Source of the DNA: an uncultured Spirochaeta sp.
Lineage (GTDB): Bacteria; Spirochaetota; Spirochaetia; DSM-27196; Alkalispirochaetaceae
Direction: 5' to 3'
NCBI GenBank assembly: GCA_913030605.1
Contig: CAJWEZ010000032.1
Span: forward strand, 1 to 50,538
DNA: 50,538 nt
Shown: positions 47,791 through 50,538 of the stretch, in pieces
Position numbering within the stretch: position 1 is the stretch's first letter
Layout: the number at the start of each line of letters is the position of its first letter
The notes under the pieces: generated by a model
Database searches by the model: none
The model's input: only the letters and a program-made list of their open reading frames with translations
What the model was told of the DNA's origin: nothing
Translations under genes and position numbers: made by a program

Positions 47791-49900
47791 CCTCCCGGAA
47801 CAGGCTTCCCAGATCCTTTCCCTGAAAGAAATCGGAGTACAGCCGGTCGCAGCCTTTGATGTGCCGCGTTAGCCAGTCGCGGAGGAACTCCATAACCTCA
47901 ACGGCGACCATCGGCTTCCCGTCGGCGTGGTCCTGCCGCAAGCGCTTGATCCCCGCAACCAGGTCCCGGTGCTGCTTTTTCTGGCCCTCGCACCCTGGAT
48001 ACTGGAACCGCTCAAACGCCACTTCCTCGGCGCCGAAGTGGTACTCGGTGTAGTCGATGAGCGCGTCGAACACCGCCGTCAGATCGTCTCCGTTGATCCC
48101 GCGCCGCATCGCCTGGTACAGGTCGTCGATGAGCGCGAACAGCCGTTTGTGGTGTGCGTCGAAGAGGTCCACGTTCACGGCGTAGTCGCTGGACCACTGG
48201 ACGAAGGCGCCGGTCTGGTACGACGTGAGGATCTCCACGATCCGCTGCGAGGTCGCCAGCAACTGTTCGAAGTGGTCCTCGATATCGGTGCAGCCCGCCG
48301 CGGCGTCTGAGTGGCCCCGGCACGCAACGATCTCACCGAGCAGGGTATGCAGCCTCCGGTGGGTCTCCGACAGCGTCCGGTACGTCGCCGGGTCGGTTAT
48401 CACCGTCTTCCCCTCCAGCGCCAGCCACTCACCGAGGGCGCAGCGGGTGTGGTCCACGAGTTCCTCGGGTCGAATATCCTCGCGACCGTCGATCAGGGAC
48501 CGGGCCCGTCCCACCCACGCAAGATGGCTCAGAATGATCCGGGCCACCGTGAGGCGATCCCGGGCCTCGCGGGCGTCCTGGGTGTGATCCCCGCCGTCCC
48601 CGATCCGCGATTCCTCCCGCTCGATGCGTTCGATCAACTCCATGATCTGGTCGTTGTTCTCGATACTCAGCTCGGAGACGCGGTTGGTCACGGCGGTGAC
48701 ATTCTGCGAGGCACCGGCGATCACCTGCATCGACTCGCGCGTCTGCGCCGCCGTGTCCCTGGTCTGGGTAATCAGATCGTTTACCTCGCGGGCCGCGACC
48801 TGCATTTCGGTTGCGCTGCCGGCGATCTCGCTGGAGACGTCGCGCAGCGATTCCGTGGCCCCGACCACGTCACGGGCACCGGCGGCGAGCTCCGCCGTGC
48901 TCCCGGTGATCTCGGAGAACGCGTCGGCCACGGACACGACACCGGTCTCTATCTTGCGGAACGCCGCTTCTGTGTGACCGCTGGCGGCGCGGGCGTCGTC
49001 GATCCGATCGGCGAGCGAGGTGAGGCGCCCGGATATCTGCGACGCGTTCTGGGCGGTGTTCTCCGCCAGTTTGCGGATCTCCGCCGCCACGACGGCGAAA
49101 CCGCGTCCCGACGCGCCGGCATGCGCCGCCTCGATCGCGGCGTTCATCGCCAGAAGATTCGTCCGCGAGGCGATGTCGTTGATCACGTCGATCATGGCGT
49201 GCACCGCCTCGAGACTGTCGTGGACATCGGCGATCGCGCGCTCGGTGGTTGTGACCGCGTGGCTCCCCTCTTCGGTGGTCGCCCGCAACGCTTCGGCATC
49301 GCCGTGGCGGGAGGACGACACCTGCGACACGCGCTCGATCGATGCGGACATCTCCTCGATCGCCGATGCGCTCTGCTGCACCAGATCCCGCTGGTGACCG
49401 ATCCGTTTCACCAGGCTTTCGATCGACGCCAGAATCTCCTCCATGGCGGCGGCGCCGTTGGCAACCTGATCGGTCATCGCATCCGCCCGGGCCTGGCCCG
49501 TGGCCGTCTGCGAGGCGATCCGAGCGGTCGATGACAGTGTCTCGCCGACCTGCGCGCCAAGTTTGCGGGCGGCGCTCTCCGTTCCGAGCACCGCGTCGTA
49601 CAGGTCGTCGATGAGGGCGGCGACGTCGGTACCTGTCACCGGCGCGGGAGCGGTTCGGATGTCCTGTGCGCTCCGCCTGCGCCGCCGGGGAGCGACGGTC
49701 GCGACCGTCGCGATCAGGACCGTGGCGAGTACCGCCGCCGCAGGCGCCGCCCCGGCCGCCACGGCCGCCCCGGTGCCGGGACCGGTACGCCAGAGGATCG
49801 CCATCACGCCGGTGGCAGTGAGCCCCGCTGCCAGGGGCGGCAACGCTGCCGCAATGATCTCGCGCGCACCGGGTGCGCGGCCAACAACTGAAGTACTCAT
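47723..49900 (-). CDS. Methyl-accepting chemotaxis protein with CZB and hemerythrin domains
   Basis: 725 residues. Two membrane helices (about 15-35 and 43-70) with no large periplasmic domain between them, then a basic RRRRR. Residues 130-400: MCP signalling coiled coil with hairpin [18 protein letters not shown] and [18 protein letters not shown]. Residues 440-545: CZB zinc-binding domain ([19 protein letters not shown], then [10 protein letters not shown]). Residues 567-692: bacterial hemerythrin ([37 protein letters not shown]), a diiron O2 site. It should couple intracellular zinc/redox state and O2 to swimming. ATG at 49900 fits; the frame extends upstream to 49954. Confidence 0.93.
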   Translation of the reverse strand: MSTSVVGRAPGAREIIAAALPPLAAGLTATGVMAILWRTGPGTGAAVAAGAAPAAAVLATVLIATVATVAPRRRRRSAQDIRTAPAPVTGTDVAALIDDLYDAVLGTESAARKLGAQVGETLSSTARIASQTATGQARADAMTDQVANGAAAMEEILASIESLVKRIGHQRDLVQQSASAIEEMSASIERVSQVSSSRHGDAEALRATTEEGSHAVTTTERAIADVHDSLEAVHAMIDVINDIASRTNLLAMNAAIEAAHAGASGRGFAVVAAEIRKLAENTAQNASQISGRLTSLADRIDDARAASGHTEAAFRKIETGVVSVADAFSEITGSTAELAAGARDVVGATESLRDVSSEIAGSATEMQVAAREVNDLITQTRDTAAQTRESMQVIAGASQNVTAVTNRVSELSIENNDQIMELIERIEREESRIGDGGDHTQDAREARDRLTVARIILSHLAWVGRARSLIDGREDIRPEELVDHTRCALGEWLALEGKTVITDPATYRTLSETHRRLHTLLGEIVACRGHSDAAAGCTDIEDHFEQLLATSQRIVEILTSYQTGAFVQWSSDYAVNVDLFDAHHKRLFALIDDLYQAMRRGINGDDLTAVFDALIDYTEYHFGAEEVAFERFQYPGCEGQKKQHRDLVAGIKRLRQDHADGKPMVAVEVMEFLRDWLTRHIKGCDRLYSDFFQGKDLGSLFREVNAGDVARRSAPEATRQSAISR

Positions 49901-49953
49901 CGAATCTCGAGACCTGCCTTGCACGTTTTTTCCAATGGGGAAAGAGTACACCA

Positions 49954-49982
49954 ATTGTACGGGAGCCGTCCGCCTAGTTCAA
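49954..49982 (-). promoter_or_regulatory. Promoter of the chemoreceptor gene
   Basis: Minus strand: TTGAAC (49977-49982), 17 bases, TACAAT (49954-49959). The -35 box lies inside the last codons of the upstream gene. The leader to the ATG at 49900 is about 47 bases; AGG-rich sequence lies 11-14 bases before the ATG. Confidence 0.65.
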
Positions 49983-50538
49983 TACGAGTCCCGGCACGAT
50001 CTCCGAAACCGGTCCCCGTCGACGGACCGCTGAAGGGGTCACGGGCCCGTAGATGTGGGGAAACGCTTCGCCGATTCCGTAGCTGTCCTCCACGTGGAGG
50101 GGAACGTCCAGTCCGCCGACGGCGATCTCGATGACGACGGGGTCGGGGAGGCCCGGATAGTGCCGCCTGAGAACCGCCGGCACCTGGTGGGCGAAGCTGC
50201 AGTGCACAAACCCTTCCGATTCGAGCGACGCGGGACGCAACGGATCCGCTCCGGTGCCGTCGTCGATGTGATACACGCAGCCGGGCACCGGCGCCAGGAA
50301 CCGGTCCCACGCCTCGCTGTCGCAGGCAAAGAGACCGGTGTCCGGCAGCCGGACCGCCAGCCGCCACCAGCGGCTTCCGGGAATCGGCCCCAGCGAGGAG
50401 AGCGTGTTCCGGGCGTCTTCCGGCGACTCCGCCGCCGCAGAGACCGCCGCCCAGAACACCAGTTCCTCCCGGTCCGGGGCGGCGGCGTGGGCCTCATTGT
50501 AGAACGTCCGGGCGACAGCGGTTTCACCGCGGGCCATC
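49974..50538 (-). CDS. DUF952 protein, 3' part (gene runs off the right edge)
   Basis: 187 residues seen. The C-terminal half matches DUF952: [45 protein letters not shown], and [10 protein letters not shown] at the end; the family's substrate is unknown. The N-terminal half ([22 protein letters not shown], then [16 protein letters not shown]) resembles the helical tail of DUF1028 or other TPR-like proteins, so this may be a fusion. The frame is open to the window edge; the ATG at 50537 is probably internal. Fusion status is uncertain. Confidence 0.75.
   Translation of the reverse strand, partial: MARGETAVARTFYNEAHAAAPDREELVFWAAVSAAAESPEDARNTLSSLGPIPGSRWWRLAVRLPDTGLFACDSEAWDRFLAPVPGCVYHIDDGTGADPLRPASLESEGFVHCSFAHQVPAVLRRHYPGLPDPVVIEIAVGGLDVPLHVEDSYGIGEAFPHIYGPVTPSAVRRRGPVSEIVPGLVLN

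Noticed and set aside
1..50538. tRNA, rRNA, CRISPR arrays, transposases, integrases or attachment sites
   Set aside because: None seen: no cloverleaf-like sequence, no spaced short repeats, no transposase-like protein, and composition is even along the window.

Overview
This 50.5-kb window is a gene-dense, high-GC bacterial chromosome segment with about 50 protein genes. I see no rRNA, tRNA, CRISPR array, insertion sequence or prophage. The best taxonomic guess is a free-living spirochaete of the Spirochaetales. The reasons are the sugar-binding protein whose signal peptide ends in the spirochaete-typical ASGQAE, the FecR/PEGA lipoprotein, the SfsA-GIY-YIG fusion, the 7TMR-type signalling proteins, and a carotenoid-hydroxylase-like protein. 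This is inference; no marker gene is present.

Layout, left to right. 1-4344 (minus): an alanine-use cluster, cupin - Lrp/AsnC regulator - alanine dehydrogenase - Na+/alanine symporter - alanine racemase (cut by the window edge). 4419-6373 (plus): SfsA fused to a GIY-YIG domain, then an exported DUF3047 protein. 6600-7043 (minus): an unknown 147-aa protein with its own promoter and terminator. 7230-9042 (plus): a methyltransferase and an AGE-family sugar isomerase. 9015-15356: a GntR/LacI-type regulator facing a sugar ABC operon (binding protein, double ATPase, permease) that ends with a xylulokinase-like kinase. 15396-16702: YbjQ, a small membrane protein and an exported MsrA. 16647-19174 (minus): a GH13 alpha-glucosidase and an unknown membrane protein. 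19278-22237 (plus): a receiver-kinase hybrid, a DUF4174 protein, YaaA and a second exported MsrA, which reads as an oxidative-stress group. 22345-23456: a PilZ protein and a small partner. 23398-28101: aldo/keto reductase, EamA exporter, Nudix hydrolase, a single-domain receiver coupled to a cupin, a CrtZ-like hydroxylase and a dienelactone-hydrolase-like enzyme. 28169-33258: membrane proteins, an LtaS-like sulfatase-fold enzyme and a 5TMR-PAS-PAS histidine kinase. 33311-36265 (minus): quinone-oxidoreductase-like enzyme, PIN/NYN-type RNase candidate and acyltransferase. 36359-39628 (minus): a 1089-aa FecR-PEGAx6-beta-propeller lipoprotein. 39722-41951: cardiolipin synthase and a YhhQ-type transporter. 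42096-47790 (plus): receiver-PP2C phosphatase, 7TM histidine kinase, 7TMR-DISM diguanylate cyclase and a second EamA exporter. 47723-end (minus): a chemoreceptor with zinc-binding and hemerythrin domains, and a DUF952 protein cut by the window edge.

The most striking signal is regulatory. At least a dozen promoter-proximal genes have no Shine-Dalgarno sequence. Instead they carry a TANNNT-like -10 box ending 6-9 bases before the start codon, often with a TTGNNN -35 box 16-18 bases further upstream. This geometry places transcription start at or next to the start codon, so the mRNAs should be leaderless. Genes inside operons mostly keep ordinary GGAGG sites or stop/start overlaps. A second recurring feature is tail-to-tail overlap of coding ends (28-68 bases) at five convergent gene pairs, with no visible terminator.
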